A DNA stretch of 64,000 bases from JAJPHF01 sp035293805 (lineage in GTDB: Bacteria; Chloroflexota; UBA6077; JAJPHF01), in assembly GCA_035293805.1 (NCBI GenBank), contig DATGMD010000040.1, positions 248,001 through 312,000 on the forward strand, written 5' to 3'. Below are positions 24,819 to 33,733 of this stretch, piece after piece; positions within the stretch are counted from its first letter, which is position 1; every line of letters starts with the position of its first letter. The notes under the pieces are model-generated. The model saw only the letters and a list, made by a program, of their open reading frames with translations, searched no databases and was not told the origin of the DNA. Both the position numbers and the translations under genes were made by a program.

Positions 24819-25559
24819 GAGCCACCTCCCCTCCCATGAATCGCCCTATCTTAGCAAAGGCGTTCATTGCCCGAGGGGCATCGTCTGAGCCGCGGGCCAG
24901 CGTATGCTGCTCCCGTATGAGAGGTGGCTCGTGAGAAGCGGCTCGCTGAGCCTCACCCCCCCCGCCGGCGGCGCCCGGTCCAGTTCCCCTCGCCGCCGGA
25001 CGCCAGCCCCCCGCCAATGCCTTCTATTGTAGGGGCGCTGCTTCCTGCGCCCTGAAGGAGCGCCACCCGACCCGGTGTCCGACCGACACCGGCGCGGGCG
25101 AACCCATCCCCCCTCTCCCCGGGGCGAGGGGGGATGAGGACGCGCCCCGGTCGCTTAACTCGTCTGTCCGGCCGCGAGGCGCGCCGGAGAGCGTCGCCGT
25201 CCGGCGCAACGTGGTCGCTTATCGTACGCCGTACACGCCTTTCCCGCGCCCGCCGCCCGCGCCCATGCCCGGGGCCCGCCCGCCGGCCCGGCCCGCGGCG
25301 GAGCGCCCGGGGGAGTATCGTACGGGGTAAACGATGCGACCTTCCGCGCCCGACCAGCACGCCGAATCCCGCGCCCGGCCTAGCAATTCGCCACCCAAGG
25401 AGGGAGCATCGTTTGACCGTTCCTCGGATAAATTCATCCGCCGCCAGGCCGTCGCGCGCCCCCCTGCCGGCGGGCGGTTTGGATTGACGCGGCACGCGGC
25501 GGCGCATTAGCATGCGGGGCAGAGTGCCGACTCCCCGGACCAGCGAGAGGAGACGCCCG
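24819..25559. other. Intergenic region with inverted repeat and palindromes
   Basis: 741 bases without a gene. It contains the main left inverted-repeat segment (25140-25440), a GTAGGGGCGC...GCGCCCT palindrome (~25030-25055) and a CCCCCCTCTCC...GGCGAGGGGGG palindrome (~25108-25134). The promoter of the UbiD pair must lie toward its right end. Confidence 0.7.
25140..25440 (-). repeat. Inverted repeat, main segment (left copy)
   Basis: The reverse complement aligns along ~290 bases with 34780-35060, about 80% identity by eye. It includes AAACGATGC (25329-25337) and GCATCGTTT (25406-25414), an inverted pair spanning 86 bases. The other copy has the same pair at the same 86-base span. Confidence 0.85.
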
Positions 25560-26999
25560 ATGCCATTCGCGGACCTGCGCGACTTCATGGAGCGAGCCGA
25601 TGCCGCCGGCGAGCTGAAGCGCATCGACGGCGCCGACCTGCACCTGGAAGTCGGGGCGCTCACGGAGATGTTCGCCTTCCAGCCCGACCCGCCGGCGCTG
25701 CTCTTCGACAACTTCGCCGGCTTCCCGCCGGGCTACCGCATCCTGACCAACGCCATCAACAACCAGCGGCGCGTGGCCTGGGCGCTCGGCCTGCCCGAGA
25801 ACGCTCGCGGGGTCGATCTGGTGCAGGGCGTGCGCGAGAAGATGCGCGGCTTCCAGCCGGTCCCGCCGCGCGAGGTCGAGGGCGGTCCCGTCTGCGAGAA
25901 CGTGCTGACCGTCGACGACATCGACCTCGGCCGCTTCCCGGTGCCGTTCTGGCACGAGCACGACGGCGGCCGCTACATCGGCACGGGTGGCCAGGTCATC
26001 ACCCGCGACGAACAGACGGGCTGGGTCAACGTCGGCACGTACCGCGTGCAGGCGCACGACCGCGCCCTGGCGGGCATCTACATGTCGCCCGGCCGCCACG
26101 GCCGCGCGCACATGGAGCCGTACTGGGCGCGCGGCGAGGCGGCGCCCGTCATGGTCGTCTGCGGCGCCGACCCGACGTTCCTGGTCGCCTCCGCGCAGTT
26201 CCTCCCCTGGCAGGTGTCCGAGTACGACTTCCTGGGCTGGCTGCGCGGCGCCCCGGTCGAGGTCGTGCGCGGCCAGTACACGGGCCTGCCGATGCCGGCC
26301 ACCGCCGAGCTGGTGATCGAGGGCGAGGTGCCCCCGCCCGACCAGGAGAACCACCCCGAGGGGCCGTTCGGCGAGTGGACCGGCTACTATGCCAGCGGCG
26401 AGCGCGCCGAGCCGGTCATTCACGTGAAGGCCATCTACCACCGGCACAACCCGATCATCCACGGCTCGGCGCCGATCCGCCCGCCCGCCAGCTCGTCGGG
26501 TGCGTACCTTTTCCGCTCGGCGCTCGTCTGGGACGCGATCGAGGCGGCGGGCATCAGCGACGTGCGCGGCGTCTACCAGCTCGAGTCCGGCGCATCGTTC
26601 CTGCTGCTGGTCATCGCGATCAAGCCGCGCTACGCTGGCCACGCCCGCCAGGCGGCGATGGCCGCGCAGGGCTCGCGCGCGGGCGCCTACATGACCCGCT
26701 ACACCATCGTCGTGGACGAGGATATCGACCCCTCGAGCCCGCAAGACGTGCTGTGGGCCATCGCCACGCGCTCCGACCCCGAGACGTCGATCGACATCCT
26801 GCGGAACTGCTGGAGCACGCCGCTCGACACGATCATCCCGCCGGAGAAGCGTGCCCGCCGCGAGTTCACGCAGAGCCGCGCGATCATCGACGCAACCCGG
26901 CCGTTCGCCTGGCGCGACCAGTTCCCGCGCGTCTGCGAAGTGAGCCCGGAGCTAAAGCAGCGCATGCTGGAGAAGTACGCGGTCCACTTCCAGAAGTAG
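25560..26999 (+). CDS. UbiD-family decarboxylase 1
   Basis: A 479-residue prenylated-FMN-dependent (de)carboxylase. Blocks: FADLRDFMERADAAGELKRI at the N-terminus, GRYIGTGGQVITRD and NVGTYRVQ (metal/phosphate and conserved Arg region), SEYDFLGWLRGAPVEVVR, and EGPFGEWTGYYASGE with the acidic catalytic residues. By family knowledge it adds or removes CO2 on an aromatic or alpha,beta-unsaturated acid, using prFMN from a UbiX, which is not in this window. I use ATG 25560, with AGAGGAGA upstream, over 25512. It is followed after 10 bases by a second UbiD gene. Confidence 0.93.
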   Translation: MPFADLRDFMERADAAGELKRIDGADLHLEVGALTEMFAFQPDPPALLFDNFAGFPPGYRILTNAINNQRRVAWALGLPENARGVDLVQGVREKMRGFQPVPPREVEGGPVCENVLTVDDIDLGRFPVPFWHEHDGGRYIGTGGQVITRDEQTGWVNVGTYRVQAHDRALAGIYMSPGRHGRAHMEPYWARGEAAPVMVVCGADPTFLVASAQFLPWQVSEYDFLGWLRGAPVEVVRGQYTGLPMPATAELVIEGEVPPPDQENHPEGPFGEWTGYYASGERAEPVIHVKAIYHRHNPIIHGSAPIRPPASSSGAYLFRSALVWDAIEAAGISDVRGVYQLESGASFLLLVIAIKPRYAGHARQAAMAAQGSRAGAYMTRYTIVVDEDIDPSSPQDVLWAIATRSDPETSIDILRNCWSTPLDTIIPPEKRARREFTQSRAIIDATRPFAWRDQFPRVCEVSPELKQRMLEKYAVHFQK

Positions 27000-27009
27000 G
27001 GAGGCGAGC

Positions 27010-28470
27010 ATGATCGTCGATCAGCCGGCGGCCGCGGCGACTCCGCGCGTCACGACCGACCTGCGCGGTTGGCTGGAGCAGGTGGCCGCGCTGGGCCAGC
27101 TCAAGCAGCTCGAAGGCGCGCACTGGGACCTGGAGCTGGGCGGCGTCAGCGAGCTGATGCACCGCCGGCCCCACCCGCGGGCGCTGCTGTTCGACGCGAT
27201 CCCCGACTACCCGCGCGGCCGGCGCGTGCTGGCCAACATGCTGGGCACGATCGAGCGGCTGGCCGTGACGACCGGCACGAGCCCCGCCACGACGGCGCTG
27301 GAGTACGTGCAGGACTGGCGCCACAAGGTGGACAAGATCCCCGCCATCGCGCCCGAGGTGCGGACGGACGGGCCGGTTCTGGAGAACGTGCGCGAGGGGA
27401 GCGCCGTCAACCTCTTCGAGTTTCCCGCGCCGCGCTGGCACGCCGAGGACGGCGGCCGCTACATCGGCACCGCCAACCTCGTCGTCACGCGCGACCCGGA
27501 CAGCGGCTGGGTCAACGTCGGCACCTACCGCGTGATGATCCAGGACGAGAAGCTGCTTGGCTGCAACATCAGCCCCGGCAAGCACGGCCGCATCCAGCGC
27601 CAGAAGTACTTCGAACGCGGCCAGCCCTGTCCCGTGGCGATGTCGTTCGGTCAGCACCCGCTCTTCTTCCTGGCCGCCTGCACCGATATTCCCTACCAGA
27701 TGAGCGAGTACGACTGGGTGGGCGGCGTGCGCGGCGAGCCGGTGCCGGTGATCCACTTGCCGCGCACGGGGCTGCCCGTTCCTGCCGATGCCGAGCTGGT
27801 GATCGAGGGCGTCATGCTGCCCGATGAGACGAAGCCTGAGGGCCCGTTCGGCGAGTGGACCGGCTACTACGCCAGCGGCCAGAAGACCGAGCCGCTGATC
27901 CGTGTCGACGCGGTGTACTTCCGCAACGACCCGATCATCACCGGCTCCCCACCGTTCCCGCCCTCGGCGAGCGTCGAGTACAACCAGTGGCTCTGGCGCG
28001 CGGCGGTGCTCTGGAATCAGATCGAGGCCGCCGGCGTGCCCGACGTGACCGCCGTGCGCGTGCATCCCTCGGGCGGCCGCTTCCTGACGGCGGTGGCGAT
28101 CCGCCAGCGCTACCCCGGCCACGCCAAGCAGGCGGGGATCATCGCCGCGCAGTGCCGCACGGGCGCCTACCTCGGCCGCTACACGATCGTGGTGGACGAC
28201 GACGTGGACATCTACGATACCGACCAGCTGCTCTGGGCGCTGTCGTCGCGGTCCGACCCGCAGCAGGACATCGAGATCATCAAGCGCACCTGGTCCAGCC
28301 CCCTCGACCCGGCGATCGCGCCGGGGCGCAAGGGCTTCAACTCGCGCGCGATCATCGACGCGACCCGTCCCTGGGAGTGGCGCGACCAGTTCCCGGCGGT
28401 GAGCGCCATCAGCCCCGCGCTGCGGCAGCAGCTCGAAGCGAAGTGGGGGCGCGCGCTCGACGAGCGATAA
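27010..28470 (+). CDS. UbiD-family decarboxylase 2
   Basis: A 486-residue paralogue of the preceding protein: LRGWLEQVAALGQLKQLEGA, GRYIGTANLVVTRDPDSGWVNVGTYR, MSEYDWVGGVRGEPVPVI, EGPFGEWTGYYASGQK, HAKQAGIIAAQCRTGAYLGRYTIVVDDDVD. GGGAGGCG precedes the ATG. The tandem pair could form a hetero-oligomer or act on two related acids. UbiD subunits are often duplicated in phenol- or aryl-carboxylating systems, but no other subunits of such systems are visible here. Confidence 0.93.
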   Translation: MIVDQPAAAATPRVTTDLRGWLEQVAALGQLKQLEGAHWDLELGGVSELMHRRPHPRALLFDAIPDYPRGRRVLANMLGTIERLAVTTGTSPATTALEYVQDWRHKVDKIPAIAPEVRTDGPVLENVREGSAVNLFEFPAPRWHAEDGGRYIGTANLVVTRDPDSGWVNVGTYRVMIQDEKLLGCNISPGKHGRIQRQKYFERGQPCPVAMSFGQHPLFFLAACTDIPYQMSEYDWVGGVRGEPVPVIHLPRTGLPVPADAELVIEGVMLPDETKPEGPFGEWTGYYASGQKTEPLIRVDAVYFRNDPIITGSPPFPPSASVEYNQWLWRAAVLWNQIEAAGVPDVTAVRVHPSGGRFLTAVAIRQRYPGHAKQAGIIAAQCRTGAYLGRYTIVVDDDVDIYDTDQLLWALSSRSDPQQDIEIIKRTWSSPLDPAIAPGRKGFNSRAIIDATRPWEWRDQFPAVSAISPALRQQLEAKWGRALDER

Positions 28471-28477
28471 CGAGCAG

Positions 28478-28543
28478 TCAGTCATCAGCTATCCGCCAGC
28501 CGATCCTCTGCTGACGGCTGATAGCTGATAGCTGACAGCTATC
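28478..28543 (+). repeat. GCTGATA heptamer hairpin before cupin RBS
   Basis: The left part TCAGTCATCAGCTATC (28478-28493) faces GATAGCTGATAGCTGACAGC (28519-28538) and further GCTATC. The array ends against the GAGGAGA ribosome site of the gene at 28555. Same placement as the AGTGCTG arrays, with a different heptamer. Confidence 0.8.
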
Positions 28544-28554
28544 GAGGAGACACC

Positions 28555-29073
28555 ATGGCCGAAGGAATGGGCGAGAGCACGAGCGAGCGCGGCGAAAAGC
28601 TGGCGCAGCGCAACCTGTTCGAGGAGCTTATCGCGCTGCGCGACAAGCAGCGCGAGCAGCGCCAAGGCGCCGTCTGGCTGATCAAAGGCAACACCCTGCC
28701 GCTCGAGGAGAACCCACTCGGCAAGATGCGCTGGTACCTGCACCCGGCACTCGAGGACACCGCCATCCGGACGCTTATGTTCTTCGTGCAGGAGATCGCG
28801 CCGGGCGGGCGCAGCGGCCGGCTCCAGTTCCAGGGCGGCCAGGTGATCTACGTCTGGCAGGGCCGCGGCCACACGCTGCTCGACGGCGTGCGCCATCCCT
28901 GGGAGGCGGGCGACGTGATCAACCTGCCGCTTCGCACCGAGGGCATCACCGTCCAGCACTTCAATGACGGCGACGAGCTAGTGAAGCTCGTATGCGCGGA
29001 GGCGAACCTCGTCCACGCGCTCGGCGTCGATCGCGGCGCGGGCTTCGAGATCCTGGAGAACGCCCGCGACTAA
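28555..29073 (+). CDS. Cupin-domain protein
   Basis: A 172-residue single-cupin protein. A basic N-terminal helix (EELIALRDKQREQRQGAVW) precedes the cupin strands: FFVQEIAPGGRSGRLQFQGGQVIYVWQGRGHTLLDG and WEAGDVINLPLRTEGITVQHFNDG. The metal positions are weak: the usual paired histidines of motif 1 are replaced by RSGRLQ, and a lone His lies in VQHFN, so metal binding is doubtful. It is the last gene of the UbiD operon. Possible ligand binding or regulatory role; unknown. Confidence 0.82.
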   Translation: MAEGMGESTSERGEKLAQRNLFEELIALRDKQREQRQGAVWLIKGNTLPLEENPLGKMRWYLHPALEDTAIRTLMFFVQEIAPGGRSGRLQFQGGQVIYVWQGRGHTLLDGVRHPWEAGDVINLPLRTEGITVQHFNDGDELVKLVCAEANLVHALGVDRGAGFEILENARD

Positions 29074-29182
29074 GCCACCGCGCAGGGGCGGCACGGCGCA
29101 GGGGGCGCGGCACTCCCGCTTCCTGCGGCCCGCACAAAGCATGTCAACCAACGTCTGCCTGCCCGATTGCCCAGCTGCAGTC

Positions 29183-30250
29183 TTACTGGCTCGCGTACAG
29201 CTGATCGACGAAGCCGCTGGCGACGGCGCGGTCGACGAACCGCCGATCCACGAAGTCCTCCACCCGCGCGCCGGCCGCCCGCGGGTCGGTGGCGGCTTGC
29301 TCCTGTAGGAAGTCGCGGACCGGCTGCTCGGCGGGGAGCGGCACGCGGCGGAAGTGCTGGACCGCGTAGAAGTCGTAAGCCTCTGCCGCCTCCTCCGGGT
29401 CATCCAGCTTCAGGTACTGGGCGATGACCTGTTCGGTTTCCGCGCGGTGCGTCTTGGCGTAGGCGAAGCCCTCGATGATGGAGTCGGTAAAAGCCTGCGC
29501 GGTAGCGTCGTTCGCGCGCAGCCAGGCGGCCGAGGCCATACCGGTGTTGTTCAGCGTCTCCAGGCCGGTTGAGGCCAGGTCGAGCAGACTCTTGAAGCCC
29601 TGCCGCTTGAGCGGGGTGATCTGGGGCGGTGACGCCAGTCCGCCGGCGATTACGCCCGACTTCATGGCCGCGAAGCGTTCCGCGAGCGAACCCACTTGCA
29701 GGTAGGTCACGTCGTGGTCCGGGTCCAGCCCGAGGTAGCGCAGCGCCACGCGCGTGGCCACGTCGGACGAGGAGCCGAAGCGGCTGATCCCTAGGGTCTT
29801 TCCCCGCAGATCAGCCGGCCCGCTGATGTCCGATGTCACCATGAACTCGTAAGGGTAAAACGTCGTGACGCCCAGGAAGATCATGAGATCGCTGCCCGCG
29901 AGACGAGAGGAGATGGCCGCGAAGCCGCCACCTAGCGCCACGTCGACATCGCCGCCGATCACCGCCGTAGTCGTCTGCGCCGAGGTGATGTAGCTGAGCT
30001 GCACGTCGAGGCCGTGCTTCGCGTAGATGCCGTATTCGTAGGCGACCCAGTTCGAGTACTGGGCGGGCGTCAGCTCACTGTACGCCACGCGCAGGCTAAC
30101 GGGCTGGGAGGGTGTATCCGTGGGTGCTGCGGGCGCGGCGCTCACGGCCGGCCCCCGCTCGCTCACAGCCGCCGAGGGCGCCGGCGCCGAACCCGGATTC
30201 GCAGCACACGCCAGGATCAGACACGTCGCGGCGACGAGTAGCAGGCGCAT
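29183..30250 (-). CDS. NMT1/THI5-type solute-binding lipoprotein 5
   Basis: 355 residues; very short signal peptide with lipobox CLILAC (Cys15), an Ala/Pro/Ser linker, then LRVAYSELTPAQYSNWVAYEYGIY, VIGGDVDVALGGGFAAISSRLAGSDL, LRGKTLGISRFGSSSDVATRVALRYLGLDP. It lies two bases after the neighbouring paralogue, with which it shares the SSDVATR and GGDxDVAxGGG blocks. No transporter subunits nearby. Ligand unknown. Confidence 0.9.
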   Translation of the reverse strand: MRLLLVAATCLILACAANPGSAPAPSAAVSERGPAVSAAPAAPTDTPSQPVSLRVAYSELTPAQYSNWVAYEYGIYAKHGLDVQLSYITSAQTTTAVIGGDVDVALGGGFAAISSRLAGSDLMIFLGVTTFYPYEFMVTSDISGPADLRGKTLGISRFGSSSDVATRVALRYLGLDPDHDVTYLQVGSLAERFAAMKSGVIAGGLASPPQITPLKRQGFKSLLDLASTGLETLNNTGMASAAWLRANDATAQAFTDSIIEGFAYAKTHRAETEQVIAQYLKLDDPEEAAEAYDFYAVQHFRRVPLPAEQPVRDFLQEQAATDPRAAGARVEDFVDRRFVDRAVASGFVDQLYASQ

Positions 30251-30252
30251 GG

Positions 30253-31380
30253 CTACTCCTTCCCGTATAGGCGCTCCACGAGCCCGCTGCTCAGCACGTG
30301 GTCCGTGAAGCGCAGGTCGAAGAACTCGGCCGCCTGGGCGCCCACGGCACGCGGGTCGGTCGCCTCCTGGCTGGCGAGATACTTGCGGCCCTCCTCCACG
30401 CTTGGCCGACCGACGCGCGGCAGGATGTTGACGACATCGTGATCGTACGCGTAGGCGATGTCCTCCGGGTCCTCCAGCTTGACGTATTGCGCGATCAGGC
30501 GCTCAGTGAACTCGCGGTTGGTTTTTGCGTAGTGTACGCCCTCGACAAGCGCGTCGACGAGGTCTTGCACGTGCGACTCGTTGGTCTGGATCCAGCCGGC
30601 GCCGGCGTAGCCCATGTTGATCATGGACTCGTCGCCCATGCTCGCCAAGTCGAGCAGGCTCTTGAACCCCAGCTTCCGCAACCGCAGGTTGTCCGGCACC
30701 CCGGCCAGGCCGGCCGCGAGCGCGCCCGCCTGCATGGCGGCCACCCGCTCGGGCAGCGAGCCGATCTGGACGTACGTCACGTCCTGCTCTGGATCGAGCC
30801 CCAGGTGGCGCAGCGCCAGCCGTGTCGCCACGTCGGACGAGGAGCCAAAGCGGCTAATGCCGATCTTCTGGCCGCGCAGATCGGCCGGGCTCTGGACGCT
30901 GGGGATCGCCATCAGCTCATAGGGGTACCAGGTGACCAGTCCATAGAAGATGGTGAGGTCGCTACCGGCGAGGCGCGAACTCATCGCTGCATAACCGCCC
31001 CCGAACGCCACGTCCATGTCGCCGCCGATCACCGCCGGCACGGTCTGGGCGCTCTGGACGTAGCTCATGTCCACGTCCAGGCCGTGCCGGGCGAAGAAGC
31101 CCGCATCCTGGGCTACCCACAGCGCCGACAAGGCGGCTGCGGGCTCGGCGTAGGCAAGTCGCACGCGGAAGGAGGCGGGCGTCTGGACGGCGGCCGACGC
31201 ACCGGCCGCCATCTGGCCCGATGGGTCGTTGGCTGCAGCGGCCCCACCAGCCGCTGGGCCGCTGCTGGCCGGGCCGCGAGCCGGTGCAGCGCAGGCCGCG
31301 CCGAGGAGGAGGGCGAGCAGCAGGCAAGCGCGCGCGGCTGGCGCGCTCGCCTGGTGGCATACAGGATGGGCGGACGACAT
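30253..31380 (-). CDS. NMT1/THI5-type solute-binding lipoprotein 4
   Basis: 375 residues from ATG 31380, which has GGAGG upstream; a further in-frame ATG at 31449 overlaps the cupin gene and is less likely. Lipobox LLGAAC (Cys30), a Gly/Ala-rich linker, then VRLAYAEPAAALSALWVAQDAGFF, VIGGDMDVAFGGGYAAMSSRLAGSDL and LRGQKIGISRFGSSSDVATRLALRHLGLDP. It is a close paralogue of the next gene downstream. Probably co-transcribed with the cupin gene that ends at 31404. Confidence 0.9.
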   Translation of the reverse strand: MSSAHPVCHQASAPAARACLLLALLLGAACAAPARGPASSGPAAGGAAAANDPSGQMAAGASAAVQTPASFRVRLAYAEPAAALSALWVAQDAGFFARHGLDVDMSYVQSAQTVPAVIGGDMDVAFGGGYAAMSSRLAGSDLTIFYGLVTWYPYELMAIPSVQSPADLRGQKIGISRFGSSSDVATRLALRHLGLDPEQDVTYVQIGSLPERVAAMQAGALAAGLAGVPDNLRLRKLGFKSLLDLASMGDESMINMGYAGAGWIQTNESHVQDLVDALVEGVHYAKTNREFTERLIAQYVKLEDPEDIAYAYDHDVVNILPRVGRPSVEEGRKYLASQEATDPRAVGAQAAEFFDLRFTDHVLSSGLVERLYGKE

Positions 31381-31403
31381 GGTGGGCCTCCGCGAGGGGC
31401 AGG

Positions 31404-32519
31404 CTACTCGGGTGCCGTACACCAGGCGACCATCGACTTCATGCGACACTGCGCGCCGTTGCGGGCTAGCTCGGCCTCAAAGAGGCGGTGGATCTCCGGG
31501 TCCTCGTCGGGATACTCGATCTGCGCGCCGCCCTGCTTCCGGTCCACGTGGCTGTCGCCGGTCTCGCCGCGGATGGCGCCGCCCATGTCATAGCGGCGGC
31601 TGCCCCAGCGGAGCGCGAGGTAGCGGGCCGGCTCCGGGCCGCTGTTGAAATGCTGGTGGAACCACATGTTGGGAGGCACTACCAACGTGCCGGGCCGCCA
31701 GTCGCAGCGTCGCCGCTCCTGGCCTTCCGGCCAGAGCAGGGAGTAGCCCTTGCCACTGAGGATGATCACGTGGGCGCCCGGGCCGTGCTGGTGCCCCTTC
31801 TTGTAGGTGCCGACGGGGAACTCCGAGATGTGCGCCGCCATCGTCTGGTGGGCTAACTCAAAGCTGATGTTGCGGCCGCCGGCGCCGCGCGCGGCCAGCG
31901 CCTGCAGCTCGATGTTGTGGGTGTCCGGCACGAAGTTCGTCTCGAGCGTCGCGCGGCCGTTGTAGGCGCGCATGAACTTGCCCTGGCCGTCGAAGTAGTT
32001 CTCCTGGCCGGCGAAGCGATCGTCGAAGGTGAACGGCGTGTTGAACACGAAGTCGACGTTGTGGAAGAGATTCATCACCACAGGGGCGTTCGTGACGGCG
32101 AGGAAGCGCGCCGGCTGGTCGCCGCGGCCGTTGAAGTGGCGGTGCCAGGCGTTGAGGGGGATGGCGAACAGGCTGCCCTGGCGCCACTCGAAGGAGACCT
32201 TCTTGCGCTCGTCGTACCAGACCTGGGTCGAGCCGGCGCCGTCGAGGACGTAGATCATCTCCTCGTAGAGCTGGCGCTGTGGCGTGAGCGCCCCGCCGGG
32301 CGGGATCTCACAGACGTAGGCGTCATTGGTGCCACCCGTGCCGTCGAGGTTGATGAACGTGCCACGGCCCCCGCGGCGGGCCCACGGCGCTAGCTCGACG
32401 GCGTGCAAGTCCTCGACGGCAAACCCGCCGATCACCGGAATTCCCTCGCCGCGCTGGTATTCCTGATAGGTGTTGACCTTCTGCATCACCTCGGGGTTAT
32501 CGGGTGCTGTTGCCGCCAT
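31404..32519 (-). CDS. Bicupin protein
   Basis: A 371-residue two-cupin protein. Cupin 1: AYVCEIPPGGALTPQRQLYEEMIYVLDGAGSTQVW then IPLNAWHRHFNG (about residues 65-130). Cupin 2: ISEFPVGTYKKGHQHGPGAHVIILSGKGYSLLWPEG then VVPPNMWFHQHFN (about 225-295). The second domain has a fuller set of metal-type histidines (GHQHGPGAH...HQH) than the first. GGAGGC precedes the ATG. It lies upstream of two solute-binding lipoproteins. Dioxygenase or isomerase activity is possible; the substrate is not evident. Confidence 0.85.
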   Translation of the reverse strand: MAATAPDNPEVMQKVNTYQEYQRGEGIPVIGGFAVEDLHAVELAPWARRGGRGTFINLDGTGGTNDAYVCEIPPGGALTPQRQLYEEMIYVLDGAGSTQVWYDERKKVSFEWRQGSLFAIPLNAWHRHFNGRGDQPARFLAVTNAPVVMNLFHNVDFVFNTPFTFDDRFAGQENYFDGQGKFMRAYNGRATLETNFVPDTHNIELQALAARGAGGRNISFELAHQTMAAHISEFPVGTYKKGHQHGPGAHVIILSGKGYSLLWPEGQERRRCDWRPGTLVVPPNMWFHQHFNSGPEPARYLALRWGSRRYDMGGAIRGETGDSHVDRKQGGAQIEYPDEDPEIHRLFEAELARNGAQCRMKSMVAWCTAPE

Positions 32520-32644
32520 GTTGCCTCCTACACGCTATCACGGAATGTCACGAAGCCCGAGTGTCCACGCTCCGTCCTTGCGCCGCGCCCGCGGAGGTCG
32601 ACTCGGAGCGCTCGGTACGCCGAGCACTTCGGGTCGTCGTGGCG

Positions 32645-33724
32645 CTAGCGTCTAGCCTGTACCTCGTCCAGCAGGGAGAAGTCCAAGACCTGCTCTGGAC
32701 GAATGGGCTCGGGCAGCTCTAGCTCGCGCTGGTCCATCTCGAACTCGAACTTTAGGGTGTCGGCCGACGGGCGCCCGTCGGCGGTCCACCCCGGCCGCAG
32801 TCCGTCGTACACCTCACCGACGTCGTCCGGGCTCAAGTCGAACTCCTGCTGCATGATCGGAAGCACGCGCTCGCGCTGAGTGTGAGTCAGCTCCGCCGCC
32901 TCGACGCTGGCGCGCAGCGCCTCGCCCAGGCGGGCGCGATCGCTCTGCAGGGCGCCGGTGTTGGCCGCGAGGCCGATGTAGAGAATGCCGAGCTTGCCCG
33001 CTACGCGGTCGAGGACGGGATAGCCCTCGCGCTTGAGCGGCAGCGCGTTCGAGTTGTCTAGCAGGGTTCCGCTGGCCTGGCCCGCCATGAGGGCGGCAGC
33101 GCGGGGGCCGCCGTCGCCGACGTTCAGCAGCTCGTAATCGCCGGGCGCCAGGCCGTCGGCGCGCAGCAGCTCCACGATCATGGCATTCACGTTGTTCGCA
33201 GGCCCGTAGGCGGCGATCGTCCTGCCGCGAAGCTGCTGCACGCTGGACAGGTCCTTGGCGCCCAGGAGCACCTGATCCGGCCCGGTGGACTCGACGTACA
33301 CTAGGCGGATCGGCAGCCCGCGCAGCGCCGAGCGCGTCGCCGTCCCAATCGCGGCCATGAAGTCCAGCTCGTTGGCCTGGAGCGCCGCGCTGGCGACCGA
33401 CGAACTCATGGAGATGAGGTCGGCGTCGAAGCCGTGCTGCTGGAAGATGCCCAGGTCCTTCGCCACGTACAGGAAGGTGAAGGCGGCACCCTTATTGGGC
33501 ACCTGGATCTTGAGCGGGCGCAGGGCGACCGGCTGCGTTGGCGGCGCGGGGGCGGCAGCCGCCGTGGGCGCAGCCTGGCCCGTGGTCGAGGCGGCCGGGG
33601 CGCCGGCCGCGCTCGCCGCCGGCGCGGCGCTGCTGGGCGCGGCCGTCCGGCAGGCGCCGGCGGCGACAAGCGACCAACAGGCCATCGCGGCGAGCAGGCG
33701 GGCGGGTAGGTTGCGCCTGGGCAT
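32645..33724 (-). CDS. NMT1/THI5-type solute-binding lipoprotein 6
   Basis: 359 residues; lipobox VAAGAC (Cys25), a long Ala/Pro linker, then LKIQVPNKGAAFTFLYVAKDLGIFQQHGF, ALQANELDFMAAIGTATRSALRGLPIRLV, LRGRTIAAYGPANNVNAMIVELLRADGLAPGDYELL. More diverged than the other five orphan binding proteins. It lies ten bases before the small cysteine-containing gene and upstream of the bicupin gene on the same strand. Confidence 0.9.
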   Translation of the reverse strand: MPRRNLPARLLAAMACWSLVAAGACRTAAPSSAAPAASAAGAPAASTTGQAAPTAAAAPAPPTQPVALRPLKIQVPNKGAAFTFLYVAKDLGIFQQHGFDADLISMSSSVASAALQANELDFMAAIGTATRSALRGLPIRLVYVESTGPDQVLLGAKDLSSVQQLRGRTIAAYGPANNVNAMIVELLRADGLAPGDYELLNVGDGGPRAAALMAGQASGTLLDNSNALPLKREGYPVLDRVAGKLGILYIGLAANTGALQSDRARLGEALRASVEAAELTHTQRERVLPIMQQEFDLSPDDVGEVYDGLRPGWTADGRPSADTLKFEFEMDQRELELPEPIRPEQVLDFSLLDEVQARR

Positions 33725-33733
33725 GCGGCCCCC

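Noticed and set aside
25512..25559. Earlier start for the first UbiD gene
   Set aside because: ATG 25560 has the better ribosome site, and the extra residues do not fit the family's start.
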